Shown: positions 32,290 through 43,984, counted from the first letter of the stretch. The stretch is 64,000 nucleotides of DNA from Limnephilus marmoratus (GCA_917880885.1 OU862924.1:28996465-29060464), one strand, 5' to 3'. Numbers and translations: made by a program. The notes: generated by a model from the sequence alone, not told the origin.

Positions 32290-33585
32290 GTCAGTAAGCA
32301 AGCTGCAAACTCAAGTCACGCCATCTGTGCTCAGCATTTTCAACTGATTATTGCACGATCGATTATTATCAGTAAATACAAGTACCTACACATCACGACA
32401 TCACACAATTACCTCGTGTCTCGTGTGATCACTTCAGACCTCAGCATAAATATACTAAACCACCCACGACCACAGACAAAGACCGCGCAATAATATTGAC
32501 TCACTAGTTAGTGAAATACGCTGAATCGTGGTGTGCCAGCACTAATCTTCGATGGGTTTCCATTGATATATACATACCTCAATGTGGTTTTCCAATTCCA
32601 AAAAGTATGTACATATTTTAAATTTGTTAACAATTTTCATGAACGTTATACCAATGCCTTACCATTTCCCCGATGGCGTTACTTTGCCACATTTGAAACA
32701 AAAAATTGTTTATATTCCGGGTTGGTGAAATGTTATGTTTTGTGGTAGGTACCTACTTAGATCAATGCGTTATTGTAATAATAATAATATGGCATTTAAT
32801 TGCTTTAATCAAGCTAGCGTGTCATCGTCAGCTGTGTTGAGTGTCTTCTATCTATTAATATAAAGATATACTGAATATAGTATATATAGAATACTGTTTA
32901 TAGCGGATAACGGACTGGTAGCGTGGAACATCGATATATTATATCTACGGCCTTTATTTTATTTTTGTACATATCTACAGTTTTATTAAGAGACTGATGA
33001 CGATGACATTTTGCGTACCTACTTGATCTTCAAAACAAGAGCAAGGTCTCTGTCTATATTATATTTAAAAAAAAAATCAGAGTGTGCAATTCACACGAGG
33101 CAAAAGTGAAATCTTCGTAAAATTAAGTAGACAAGAGTGCGGAGACTACAAATCACTTTTTTTATCAAGGCGAATAATGATTTTTTCCATATTTTTGCGA
33201 TTGAATTCCAGTGCACCGTTTCCTATAGGTACATTTGGTATTTGTGTTTTCTTCTTCGGGGTAGCTAGATGTCGCTTTCTTTTCTTTTGTCTATTTATTT
33301 TGGAGTGGTTTGAAGATTGGATATTGATTTTACAAAAATATTTCTTTTTTTTGGATTTCGTAGGATTCGACCCGTGGTTCCCCGGATGTCTGGCCGTTGA
33401 AGTTCGTCAGGCGCTTTATACCGCTACAGTATTGAAGGCTCGCATGGAACTGTGGATTTTTCGTATTATATTAGAATCGAGTACCTACCCGTGAATAAAT
33501 AAATATTTTATTGTTGAAGAAGAGGATAACATAAACAATCAAAGAGAACTAGACACAAAAAAATTAAAAAAGATAAATATCGGTA
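32290..33585. other. No feature recognised
   Basis: The 136-codon frame at 33084-33494 is hydrophobic and AT-driven in its first part; it has no family signature. Confidence 0.3.
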
Positions 33586-33589
33586 TTAC

Positions 33590-33722
33590 GGTAATGCTGT
33601 AATGCTGTCTAAAACATTAGCTAAAGAAGGAGGCTGCGCAACACGGCATAATACCCCAAAAATAAATCACTATAGTACCTACTTTTGGCCGTGAAAATCT
33701 AAAATCATATCAGTACTAGGAA
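33590..33722 (+). repeat. Penelope-type flank, second family
   Basis: TAATGCTGTCTAAAACATTA then GCTAAAGAAGGAGGCTGCG and CAACACGGCATAATACCCC match 17555-17665 and 27110-27185. GGCCGTGAAAATCTAAAATC follows. Confidence 0.5.
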
Positions 33723-33835
33723 AATTTATAAATTATGGGGTACCTACCTAAGACTATATTTTTTAAATCCATAGTTGGGTCAGGTTTTAGATCGAAGTAG
33801 TATGCTGTTCTGTATTAATAAATTATTGATTTTAC

Positions 33836-34008
33836 AGAATTTCTCCAATGGAAACAATCTTCCCAACACACCTTCCATTGATTTGCTTGGTGTAATTCTA
33901 AGTGACCAGTTCAGATACAGGGGCTCCATTGAAACCAAGTGAGTCAAGTGAGCTTCTTAGAAGCTGGGCGTATACGGTACGAGGCCCGCAGACACTTCAT
34001 TAAAATCC
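33836..34008 (+). pseudogene. LINE-B fragment, left part of an interrupted copy
   Basis: AATGGAAACAATCTTCCCAA to GAGGCCCGCAGACACTTC aligns with 52310-52465 of the LINE at 51963. The continuation is found at 40601, after two nested insertions. Frames are broken. Confidence 0.7.
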
Positions 34009-34195
34009 CAAATTTATTTTTATTTTTTTATTTTATTTGATGCAATATATTTACATTATAAAAAACAATTCAATGATGTGATTTACCCTCACTGGGTGAT
34101 TTACCCGTGCTGAGGCCTCCATTTCATATACAAAATTATACACATAAATTATACACAAAATTATACAATACATATAAATAATATTGGTGAAAAAA
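34009..34195 (-). mobile_element. Second insertion (right part at 40410-40600)
   Basis: Begins with an A/T simple repeat and a CTCACTGGGTG..CCGTGCTGAGG block similar to the tails at 1672 and 8570, so it appears to be a LINE 3' end on the minus strand. It interrupts LINE-B and is itself split by the BEL/Pao element. The remainder at 40410-40600 is AT-rich with no recognisable coding. Confidence 0.5.
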
Positions 34196-34200
34196 CGGAA

Positions 34201-34667
34201 TGGTTACGCACATACTAATACCTGCACATACACATACCTACACAGCACGCATACATACTATCACTGCTTGGACTTGGTATTAATTATTGTTGCAAGTCCT
34301 TTTGTCCTACCTTTTCCCCCCTCGCTTACCCACAATCTTAATCAGTCTGCAATAAACTCCCGCTGGATATAGCCATCACTGTGCTCTGCTCACGAAAAAT
34401 CCGCTATCAAAATAGTTGCGCCGTGTACGTACTATAAATTAAACCAACTCCCGACTATCACTGTTTGTGCCAATTGGATGGATGAACGAACGCAGCATTG
34501 CCAGAATACAAGATCTTTACCTTTTTCCGGTGAGTCCTCTCCTTTTCTTTGCAACATGTATTTTTACCATTTTTTAGGCAGTGATTAGTAACACAAAATT
34601 CAAGATCCTTCGCCAGTCATTTTACAAAAAACACATAATCCACTCTCACCACATAAATAATCATACA
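34201..34667 (+). repeat. 5' LTR
   Basis: 467 nt, TG...CA. A TATAAAT string lies at 34433-34439 and could serve as a TATA box; AATAAA is at about 34351. No standard TGG-initiated primer binding site is obvious in the following 30 nt. Confidence 0.95.
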
Positions 34668-35204
34668 TTTTTGATCCTAGCGAGCCGTATATATTTGAAC
34701 CACAATATTAATAAAAAACTAGCAGAGTGAGATTACGTTTTATAACATCGCACAAAAATAATTATCCGCATTCGGTTTGATATACCTACATGAGTAATTT
34801 ATTTCCATACTTATTTCATTACGTTGGAAATAACATATTTACCCGCTGTTAGAATAAATAAATACGAGGCATCCTTTTAATATTTATTTCTGATAACTTA
34901 TGTAGTTGTATTTTGCTGATAAAATCGCATTTACCTACCTTATACATAATACGATTATTTCTTAATAATTGTATTATTGGATATCATTGCAAAGTGGAAA
35001 AATATTATGATCGCAATATTTATGATTTGTTAATGATAATAAACGCAATAAATAACTTTCTTTACCCGCTCTGTGCACGTATTCCGTTAACCTTTACACG
35101 GCGCAACAGTCAATTTAACGCTGTGAGCGGATTACAGTGAATTAATTGAATATATTAATTAATATATTAATTAATAAATTCCGCATACATAATACAGACT
35201 CATC

Positions 35205-35555
35205 ATACCGCATACCTTATATCGCATACAGCGTATCGCATACCGCATTCCACATACCGCATAACCTTTAACCGCATACCCCTTACCTCAAACCGCATAC
35301 ATAATACCGCATACTGCATACCGCATACCCCTTACCTCAAACCGCATACATCATACCGCATACGCTTTAACCTCATACCGCATTCCACATACCTTATACC
35401 CTTTAACCGCATACCGCATTCCGCATTCCGCATACCCCTTACCTCAAACCGCATACATCATACCGCATACCCTTTATATAGCGCATACCCTTTAGCGCAT
35501 ACCCTTTATATACCGCATACCCTTCCTCATACCATACCGCATACCCTTTAACCGC
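35205..35555 (+). repeat. CCGCATAC-type tandem repeats in the BEL leader
   Basis: An array of CCGCATACC, CTTTAACC and CCTTACCTCAAA modules in irregular higher-order order fills the 350 nt before the coding frame. It is preceded by an ATTAATTAATATATT palindromic stretch (35140-35175). Confidence 0.9.
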
Positions 35556-35608
35556 ATTTTTAGTTGTTTTACGTTTCATATTTTGTAAATATAACCGGAA
35601 TAAAGAAA

Positions 35609-38446
35609 ATGGCTACGAGCGCGTCAATCGAGTCGTCTCGGGATGAAAGACGTCTCAAACGTTTAAATGCTAAACTAGCCGCTAGCTTTGCGAGCTTACA
35701 GTCGGTGTATGACAAGATAAGAAAAGCTTCGGAAAGCATTTACGATCGCCAATCTTTTTTATCAGGCGCAACTACTGTTGAAAAAATTCGTTCTGAATTT
35801 ATAACAATATTAGATGAAAAGGTGGATTGCGAACTGGAATTGAATCCGGAAGCAATCGCTGAATACACTCAATTAAATGCATTTGAAGAACTCTTCGGTG
35901 TTATTAAATATACAGAAGCAAATATGCTGTCGAATCCGGTTGCAAAACCTCGCCGTCAAATTAAGCTACCTGCATTGGAGATAGCGTGCTTTAACGGGAA
36001 TCTGGATAGTTGGTCTCTCTTTTATGAAACATATAATTCAGTTATACATTTGAATGATTCTCTGGATGATACGGAAAAAATGCAGTATCTGATGTCTAAA
36101 TTAACCGGAAAAGCATTAAGTATTTGCAAAGCTATTACGCCTACAGGTACAAATTATCAAGTTATCTGGGACGCATTGCGTACTAAGTATAATGATCAAC
36201 GCGTTCTTGCTGAATTATACTTTGACCGATTGCTGAAATTACCTCCAGTTAACTCGGCCACGCCCGCTTCTTTAGAGAATTTTGCAGATGCATACTCCAC
36301 GAACATCGCCGCGCTGAAGCAATTGAAAATAAAAGACCTCGCAGAATTCATATTGTTGCAACTGGGTCTTAAACGTCTTGACATAGAGACTGTAAAGGCT
36401 TTTGAATATTCTATTAAAAATAATGAAAATCTACCGTCCAGCGCGGAACTAATCGACTTCGTAAGAGTACAGCAACGAATTCTTAATCGCGCACAAATCA
36501 CGCAACCGACATCGAGCCGTCTTGGCTCAAATAATAATTATACCGCTAAACCGCAAAAAACTAATTCCGCAAAGGCATTTATTAATGTTGAAAAAATCGA
36601 TAATCACTCCATCGAAATTTGTTTTTGCTGTCAAAAGGGATCGCACCCTTTATACCAATGTTCTAAATTCACAAGTTTAGAACCACGCGAGCGATTTAAC
36701 TGCATTAAGTCATCAAAGATTCGAGTTTGTGTGAACTGCCTCAGTACTAGGCACACCACGAAAGCTTGTAAATCGAAGACTACATGCAAAACATGCGCGC
36801 TCAACCATCATAGTTTGTTGCATTTCAAACAAACTGATGGGCCGAAGTCACAAACGGACCCAATACCATCTCCCGCGTCACAAATGGATGCCGATAATGA
36901 TAACTTAAATTCTTCGAATCCGGTTTCGTTATGTGTGACAAATTCATGCCCAAGTGCAAATACTACTGCACTATTAGGAACGGCTGTTTGCACTACCAGA
37001 GACGCTAAGGGCCAGGTACAGACGATACGGGCTCTAATAGATAGCGGCTCCCAAAGGGACATAATTACGCGCAAATGCTGTTCACGCTTGAATCTTACGG
37101 TGCGGTCATCTCCAAGTACTTACGTCACGGGAATAGGTGACGTAAGAAATGTGACAAATGGCGTAACTTGCTTAAAATTACTCTCCCGCTATGACATCAC
37201 TCAGTCGTATACGATTAAACCATATGTAGTAGAAACCATAACCAGTGAGTTGCCTACTGTTAACATTAACCGCTCCTCTTTGTCGTATCTTGACAATTTG
37301 CCCTTAGCAGACACAACATTCTGTACGCCCGGTGAGATTGATATTATCTTGGGATGTGACATGTTTGCTCGCATTCTAAAGGCAAACAAAATATCAGGTT
37401 CTCTCGGCCAGCCATTTGCCATTGAAACTACTTTGGGATATCTCATCTTGGGTACTGCCCCAACGATGATTGAAAACCCAAGTATAAACAACACGCAATC
37501 ATTTTGTACGTTCACACAAAATGATGAATTTTGCCTTTCGCGCTTCTTCGAATTGGAAGACATTCCAGATGAGAAGTTTTTAACGCCTCAGGAACAAGAG
37601 TGTGAGGATATGTTTAAACTCACTACTTCTCGTGACACGGCAGGTCGTTATATCGTCACGTTGCCGTTTCGAAACGGTCCCTCTGTTCTCGGTGAATCGT
37701 TACCCGCCGCCGAACGCAGGTTTCGGTCTCTCAAACGCCGCTTAATATCTCAACCCGCAATAAAGTTAGAATATGACAAAATATTGCGCGAATACCTTCA
37801 GAAAGGTTACATTTCCCCAGTTGACAATTCTGATTTACCGCATTACGTAATCCCGCATCATATCGTAGTTCGCGAAGATAAACTGATAACCAAAATCCGG
37901 ATGGTGCTGGACGCAAGTATGAAATCCGATTCAGGTTCCTCGCTTAATGATATTCTACGTACCGGAAATAATTTACAAGGTGCTCTATTTCGCATTATCC
38001 TCAATTTACAACTATTCGCCGCGAGAGGATTCGATCTTGTAAAATTCTCTGGAAATTCTCCAAACTTTTTGTCCACGATTCCTACAGCTCGTCGTGTTAA
38101 GGAACATGTGGAATTTAATCCCGACGAAAACCTGAAAATACTAGAGCTTCATTGGATACCCGCTTCTGATCATTTCGTATTTTTCGTACACACCGACGAA
38201 AGAACGTGTACTAAACGAAACATTCTCTCGACGATTGCTCGTCTTTGGGATTTGATGGGTTTCGCCGCACCAGTTGTATTATTAGCTAAGCTTATAATTA
38301 AATATCTATGGGAGTACAACCTGGATTGGGATGATCCTCCTCCTGACACCGTTGTCACGCTTTGGCGTCAGTTTGAAAAGGAATTGCCCTTATTACAATT
38401 TATTAAAATTCCTCGCATTTTGGTGTCCAATACCAATATGTATTAA
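35609..38446 (+). CDS. BEL/Pao gag-protease-polymerase, deleted
   Basis: Start chosen at ATG 35609 (AAAATGG context) although the frame is open from 35564. Gag-like region with LPALEIACFNGNLDSWSLF near residue 120 (the conserved BEL gag domain), then cysteine knuckles CFCCQKGSHPLYQC (about 337-350) and CVNCLSTRHTTKAC with CKTCALNHH following. The aspartic protease has IDSGSQRD near 477 and ILGCDMF near 580. Polymerase begins near 658 with LTPQEQECEDMF and has RMVLDAS near 763. After GNNLQGALFRIILNLQLF the frame jumps to RGFDLVKFSGNSP, so roughly 100 or more residues with the catalytic aspartates are missing in frame. The C-terminal connection region follows up to TAA 38444-38446, a frameshift site. 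The product could retain gag and protease activity but not reverse transcription. Confidence 0.9.
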   Translation: MATSASIESSRDERRLKRLNAKLAASFASLQSVYDKIRKASESIYDRQSFLSGATTVEKIRSEFITILDEKVDCELELNPEAIAEYTQLNAFEELFGVIKYTEANMLSNPVAKPRRQIKLPALEIACFNGNLDSWSLFYETYNSVIHLNDSLDDTEKMQYLMSKLTGKALSICKAITPTGTNYQVIWDALRTKYNDQRVLAELYFDRLLKLPPVNSATPASLENFADAYSTNIAALKQLKIKDLAEFILLQLGLKRLDIETVKAFEYSIKNNENLPSSAELIDFVRVQQRILNRAQITQPTSSRLGSNNNYTAKPQKTNSAKAFINVEKIDNHSIEICFCCQKGSHPLYQCSKFTSLEPRERFNCIKSSKIRVCVNCLSTRHTTKACKSKTTCKTCALNHHSLLHFKQTDGPKSQTDPIPSPASQMDADNDNLNSSNPVSLCVTNSCPSANTTALLGTAVCTTRDAKGQVQTIRALIDSGSQRDIITRKCCSRLNLTVRSSPSTYVTGIGDVRNVTNGVTCLKLLSRYDITQSYTIKPYVVETITSELPTVNINRSSLSYLDNLPLADTTFCTPGEIDIILGCDMFARILKANKISGSLGQPFAIETTLGYLILGTAPTMIENPSINNTQSFCTFTQNDEFCLSRFFELEDIPDEKFLTPQEQECEDMFKLTTSRDTAGRYIVTLPFRNGPSVLGESLPAAERRFRSLKRRLISQPAIKLEYDKILREYLQKGYISPVDNSDLPHYVIPHHIVVREDKLITKIRMVLDASMKSDSGSSLNDILRTGNNLQGALFRIILNLQLFAARGFDLVKFSGNSPNFLSTIPTARRVKEHVEFNPDENLKILELHWIPASDHFVFFVHTDERTCTKRNILSTIARLWDLMGFAAPVVLLAKLIIKYLWEYNLDWDDPPPDTVVTLWRQFEKELPLLQFIKIPRILVSNTNMY

Positions 38447-38452
38447 CACTTA

Positions 38453-39384
38453 TCGGATTTTCTGACGTAAGCGAACGCGCATTTGGAAGCGTTATATACT
38501 TACATGTTTACTGTCCGAATACTCATAAAACCACAATTAATTTATTATGCGCTAAATCCAAGGTCGCTCCGGCTAAGACGATTTCACTTGCGCGATTAGA
38601 ACTATGTGGAGCGCTAGTACTTGCCCGATTAATGCATACGGTCAGTAATACCTACACATCAAATTCGAAAGCTAATACGACTTTAGCTTTTTGCGACAGC
38701 ACGGTTGCTCTAGCGTGGATAAATTCACCGCCCGCAAAATGGCAGACTTTCGTTGCCAACCGTGTCTCACAAATACAAAACCATCTGGGGGCTGAATGCT
38801 TCCATTATATAAAAGGACAAGACAATCCCGCCGAGTGCTTGTCGCGGGGTCTTACGCCCGCTCAACTAATCGACCATCCGTTATGGTTTAACGGCCCCGT
38901 ATTTGCCCAATTACCTAAACGTGATTGCCCTTTACAACGTTTTAATACGAATTCTGTATCTGATCAGCCCGAACGGAAAACAAAAATTTTGATGTCCGTT
39001 CAAGACATTAACCGCCTCAAAACAATTGCTCCTCTCTTTGGTGGGATCTGGGAAAGTAACATTAAATGCCTGAAAGGTTATTTAAATAAAATAGTAGGCA
39101 CCTCTCTACTGACGTATGAAGAGATGCAAACAGTGCTTTCTCAGATTGAAGCAATTCTAAATTCACGCCCGCTATCTGTACTTAGCGTTAACAACGTTTC
39201 GGCTCCATTGCCACTCACCCCCGCACATTTTTTAACGCTCACTCCCTTAAAATCTTTACCCGCTGCTGATTTGTCAGACGAGCCAGTCAACTTGGCACAA
39301 CGCAAACATCTCGTGAATAGTCTTGTTCAGACGTTCTGGAACCGATGGCAAATTGAGTATTTGAATACTTTGCAAACTCGCTAG
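38453..39384 (+). pseudogene. BEL/Pao RNase H and integrase remnant
   Basis: In the next frame, LIGFSDVSERAFGSVIY gives the first RNase H block and LARLELCGALVLARLM the next. FCDSTVALAWINSP and CFHYIKGQDNPAECLSRG follow, as in the RNase H to connection region of BEL elements. After a jump the frame continues with FGGIWESNIKCLKGYL and ILNSRPLSVL, the end of the integrase core. The zinc-binding N-terminus and most of the catalytic core are missing. A TAG after QTR ends the frame at 39384, while the C-terminal region (WPIGVIVNVYPGADG) is readable in another frame to 39590. Confidence 0.85.
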
Positions 39385-39923
39385 AAATGGAATACAAATG
39401 CGAATCCGGTAACGACAGGCACGATAGTAATGATTAAGAGTGACAACATCGCGCCACTTCAATGGCCTATTGGGGTAATAGTCAATGTCTACCCCGGGGC
39501 AGATGGGGTGATCCGCGTTGCGGATGTTAAAACTAACTCCGGAATATACCGCAGGGCAGTCGTTAAACTCTGTCCCTTACCGTCACAATAGATTTAACAG
39601 AAGTAAGTTCATAATACTTTTATTCTTAAAATCAATTAGGTTAGTTTCATTGTTAAATAGGTACTAAACCTTACTTTTAGTTTTATCTACCGCATATTAT
39701 CACATTAACATATCATAATTTTACGTTTCCATATTTTATTTTTTAATTTTCTTGTTATATCGGTCAATTTGACCATTTGGTAAAGCATTTATATAACTTA
39801 AATAAACATTTTTCATAACTTTTACATAATTAATTGCATTCTACCGCGTGTTACAATTTTGTTTGCGCATTGAAACGTATTGGCACTCTTTTGGTTTATG
39901 GAAGTGGATTCTTTCATCCCCTT

Positions 39924-39937
39924 CCAGGCGGGGGGCA
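39924..39937 (+). other. Polypurine tract of the BEL element
   Basis: CCAGGCGGGGGGCA directly abuts the 3' LTR and is the likely plus-strand primer. Confidence 0.6.
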
Positions 39938-40404
39938 TGGTTACGCACATACTAATACCTGCACATACACATACCTACACAGCACGCATACATACTATCA
40001 CTGCTTGGACTTGGTATTAATTATTGTTGCAAGTCCTTTTGTCCTACCTTTTCCCCCCTCGCTTACCCACAATCTTAATCAGTCTGCAATAAACCCCCGC
40101 TGGATATAGCCATCACTGTGCTCTGCTCACGAAAAATCCGCTATCAAAATAGTTGCGCCGTGTACGTACTATAAATTAAACCAACTCCCGACTATCACTG
40201 TTTGTGCCAATTGGATGGATGAACGAACGCAGCATTGCCAGAATACAAGATCTTTACCTTTTTCCGGTGAGTCCTCTCCTTTTCTTTGCAACATGTATTT
40301 TTACCATTTTTTAGGCAGTGATTAGTAACACAAAATTCAAGGTCCTTCGCCAGTCATTTTACAAAAAACACATAATCCACTCTCACCACATAAATAATCA
40401 TACA
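39938..40404 (+). repeat. 3' LTR
   Basis: 467 nt, differing from the 5' LTR at two noticed positions (ACT/ACC near 40097 and AAGATCC/AAGGTCC near 40342). Confidence 0.95.
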
Positions 40405-40409
40405 CGGAA

Positions 40410-40600
40410 TAAAGTAAATTAAAAGACATATGATTAAGATAAATTAAACTTAAAAAGTAGAGATTTAAAATTAATGTAAATTTGAAAATAAATAATATTA
40501 TATGTATATAAAAACGATATTTTTAATAAGTATTATGTGTTTGTGTTTTAAGTTGGTTTTGTGTGTTACTTAAATTATTTTAATTTAAAATAAAACAATG
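40410..40600 (-). mobile_element. Right part of the insertion starting at 34009
   Basis: AT-rich sequence between the BEL target duplication and the point where LINE-B resumes. Assigned by position only. Confidence 0.45.
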
Positions 40601-41330
40601 CGCCCCACTGTTGAATTTGGCAGTCAGTTCTGGTCTGGAGCCCCAAAATACTTGAAAAAAAAACCCACGCTTCTGTGCAGAAACAGGTGGTGCCTTTGAT
40701 AGATTTCCCTATTTTAACAAACGGGTGGCAATCTTTAGAACACAGGCGTCAGATAGGAATGCTGTCCTTGTTCTACCGGTATTACAATGGAAGATGCTCT
40801 GATGAACTAGTGTCTTTGATCCCATCGCAAAACAACATCGGGAACACAGCAAACGTGCACCAAATAACTGACGAACTATTCCGTATTTTTTGTGAGAACG
40901 AGATCGATATCGCGCGAGAACTCTTTTATTTGCTTCTTCTACGGGCCGATGTCAGAATTTCAGCTGTGAGCTGTCACGTATGTTAGTTTAGGTCGTTTTA
41001 TACACACATTCCTGCAAGTATGCATGCTTATTTATTCATTTAACAGCGATATAAAATCCCACAAATCTGACAAGCGATCTCGCCCGAAATCTATGTCGAT
41101 CGAAATAGGAATAGCTCGTCAGGTCATTTCCACGAAGCGTTCTTGAGTTCAACAGTTCGGCTGAGGAACGGAAGGAAAGCTGCCGGTCCCTGTGTTTCCT
41201 CCCTTCTACAACATGGATCACATGTGCAATCCTTTCTCTCCTCAAACAGACATCCCATACCGCATCCCCAAATATGACACAGGCCCTGAGAGAAATTATT
41301 TTCCAAAGGGCCTCCTATGTCCTCATTGTG
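40601..41330 (+). pseudogene. LINE-B fragment, right part, interrupted by a MITE
   Basis: TGCGCCCCACTGTTGAATTT starts where the left part stops. The frame 40675 onward reads LEHRRQIGMLSLFYRYYNG, is cut at about 40867 by a MITE and resumes at 41122 (GTTCAACAGTTCGGCTG). The LINE 3' end lies at 41220-41330, with CAGGCCCTGAGAGAAATTAT and TTTCCAAAGGGCCTCCTATG. Compared with 51963-52927 about 50 nt are missing at the MITE. Confidence 0.75.
40868..41121. mobile_element. MITE, 254 nt, long imperfect inverted repeats
   Basis: TGACGAACTATTCCGTATTT at the left and GAAATAGGAATAGCTCGTCA at the right are imperfectly inverted over about 45 nt. A relative lies at 4600-4775. No coding. Confidence 0.65.
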
Positions 41331-41344
41331 ATTGACGTCAAAGG

Positions 41345-42160
41345 AAGATATCTTACTGAAGAAAGATAAAAAATATGAATTTCTTTCTCACAAAAAAGTT
41401 CCATTTGCAGTCGTTTTTCTACACAAAACGTGAAAAACCACTATTCAGTGTCAATTGCGGTAAGTACCTACTTATCATAAGCTTATGAAAATTTAAGTAG
41501 TTTCGTGCATGTGACGTTAAAATTAGATCGGTAGAAATTCAAAAATAGCCCAGCTGGTGTCCTAGCACGCGTTGAGCCATTAATTACACGTTTCGCCCAC
41601 TTAACTTAAAACCATTGGTTATTAATACCAGAATAACAGAGACATTAAATTTAGTTATGGTTGTTTTATTGACATTAGCGAATATCACTTTTGAACAGTC
41701 GATAACATGAAAAGGAAATTAAATTTCTGACGGTTGCTGCAACCCTCGGTTGAGGACGCAGAAAAATAATATTTACTCCTTCGCAGCGAGCAGTATTCAA
41801 GAAATTCTCTCCGGTTGACGATGGATTACTGATGAACTACTATATCTGAAATTTTGAAGTTTGATATATGCATATGTAGATGACGTCGTGAGGTAAAGTT
41901 GGAAGTAGTTCCGTGTAGGAATGATTTTTATTTTGATTAACTTGAATATTTAGGTATAAGAACAAGTATAATCAAATTTATAATTTCGACAATATCAATT
42001 AGCGAACCAAAGTACAGCGTGTAACATGCACAGCCTGCACGTGATAAAAAATAAGAGTGAACGTGGAGGAACGTTTTATACTTACCATTTTAGTATTCCC
42101 GAATCGTGGGATATTTTATAGTTTTAATTACTAAACACACAAAAAAATAGTCATGCAAGA
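41345..42160. other. No feature recognised
   Basis: Unique-looking sequence without supported coding; probably intronic. Confidence 0.3.
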
Positions 42161-42163
42161 ATA

Positions 42164-43020
42164 GGCCACTTGCATGGATTTCATAACGACTTGGAAAAAA
42201 TTATGTGGATAGATCTTTTTACTAAGATTAAGAAAATGGTAGTAAAATTGTTTAGAAATGTACAGTTGTTTTTATTTTTAAATAAATAAATCCATTATTT
42301 GGGCTCGTGACGTCACTACATGAAAATGTCCCGTCTCCGAAAATGTTCCTATTATTTTTTTTAAATTCCACACTGATTTATTTTTTTATATGGCATCACT
42401 TTGATTTCAGGCGAATTTTTGATTTCGTTCACTAGATTTATTGTTTGTTCTCTGCGAACTTATCATTTGGTTTCACTTTTTGACAGATGCTTTGAAGAGA
42501 ACCCCGTACTTTTAATGATCTACGGGGTTCTCTTCAGAACGTGCAGATGATGTCGGTACGTGTTTTAGAGGTATAATGATTATGGTGCTGATTTTAACAA
42601 AATTAAATTTTATAATATTCTTATTATTATTATAATTTACAAGTATAAGTATATTACATTGAATTTAGTAATATAGACGCTGTTCATTATAATGATTTAT
42701 GATCAATAAGATGGATCAAGGAAAAAAAATATTTATGAAATGTAATATTTTTGGTATGCCTCGTTATTCTCCTGTGCCATTCGTGTGGAAAACGTTATTT
42801 TTTTTAAATGATTTTCGGCTATGTAATTACCGTTTTTTCACACCTATTAAATTATGTCCCGTCTTTCCGGTTTATAAAAAATGGTCTGATTTATCGGATT
42901 GAAATTTTCAAAAAATCCCCAGGGTTTCAAAAATACGATTAAAAAAAAAAAAAATACAGAATGTCTTAGAATATTTGCCTAAACCGGAAAAAAATTTAAA
43001 AAAATTTGATGCAAGTGGCC
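42164..43020. mobile_element. TA-type non-autonomous DNA transposon, copy 2
   Basis: Same termini as 2100-2935 (GGCCACTTGCAT and ATGCAAGTGGCC), TA on each side (42162-42163, 43021-43022). It is about 20 nt longer, mainly through an insertion of ATGTCCCGTCTCCGAAA-like sequence near 42325. The internal hairpin is conserved at 42492-42541. The frame 42699-42902 is broken in copy 1. Confidence 0.85.
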
Positions 43021-43074
43021 TATTCAGTTTCTGGGTTTACTTAATCCTTCGATTTTGGTTAATGGTTTTCTAAC

Positions 43075-43800
43075 TAACTAACTAACCATCACGCTGTTTC
43101 CCCGCAGGGGTAGGCAGAGAGGACGGACCGCCAAACAACTCGATCTTGGCACACACTCCTTGCCTCGTTCACATTCATACATCGACTCATACATGCTCTC
43201 TCTTCCGACTCTTCACGTGGCCCGACTCAGTATCTGATTCACTTGGTCGTGCCATGTCTTCCTCGGGCGTCCCCGACTTCTTTTTCCATTGCGTCATAAT
43301 TCTCCTTACACTCCTTTCCTCGTTCATTCGCTCTACATGCCCAAACCATCTGAGTGTCCCTTTCTTAATCTTACTCATTACACTTACATCAGCCTTGCAT
43401 TCTTCGCGGATCTCCACATTTCTCACACGATCGTACATGGTTTTACCACACATACGCCTCAGGGATCTCATTTCTATAGCATTCAGTCTACTTTTATCCT
43501 TCCTCTGCCAGTTCCATGCCTCACTGCCATACATCAGGGTAGGTACCAGCACTCCATTATGGACGGCTTCTTCTTCGCTTCTTTGGACAGTTTTTTGTTG
43601 GCGCCAACGGCGTTCAGTCATCCATTAATAGAGTTGCCTGCATTTACCCTTCTTTCGATATCTCTGTCAGCCCTTCCATCTCTCGTAAACATACTTCCCA
43701 AGTACACAAACTCATCCACCTGCTCCAAATACTCATCATTCACAACTATGTTGCACATTGTTTTCATACTCTCTCACTCTTTCAAATACCATATCCAAAT
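43075..43800 (-). pseudogene. RTE-type LINE, C-terminal fragment
   Basis: The minus-strand frame 43621-43187 reads VLVPTLMYGSEAWNWQRKD, then LNAIEMRSLRRMCGK and LRWFGHVERMNEERSVRRI, the standard C-terminal signature of RTE-type proteins. Upstream, EYLEQVDEFVYLGSMFTRDG is readable to about 43740. The 3' UTR ends with CGCTGTTTCCCCGCAGG (plus sense) and a GTTA tail at 43070-43086. The polymerase core is absent. Confidence 0.8.
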
Positions 43801-43984
43801 AAAAATAATGTATTTGTTGAAAACGCGTGAATGTATAAAAGATTGACGTTAATGCGTTTGATTTGGCTGAGAATATAACACAGTCCTTGCAAAACGCCGC
43901 GTCACAACAATTATTTGAATTACTTAGGCCCACACAATGTTTTTAGCAAAAAAGCGACAGCAAGTGTATATTAATCAAAAAATT

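Larger units (their letters stand above)
34201..40404 (+). mobile_element. BEL/Pao LTR retrotransposon, complete ends, internal deletions
   Basis: Two 467-nt LTRs (34201-34667 and 39938-40404) start TGGTTACGCAC and end ATCATACA. They are flanked by the 5-bp duplication CGGAA (34196-34200, 40405-40409). I count two differences between the LTRs. Internal order is leader with tandem repeats, gag-protease-polymerase frame, frameshift, RNase H and integrase remnants, and a G-rich polypurine tract. Large parts of the polymerase and integrase are missing, so it cannot be autonomous. Order and domains identify the BEL/Pao group. Confidence 0.95.

Noticed and set aside
33084..33494. 136-codon frame rich in Phe/Leu
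   Set aside because: First half is T-rich composition; no domain, no splice support.
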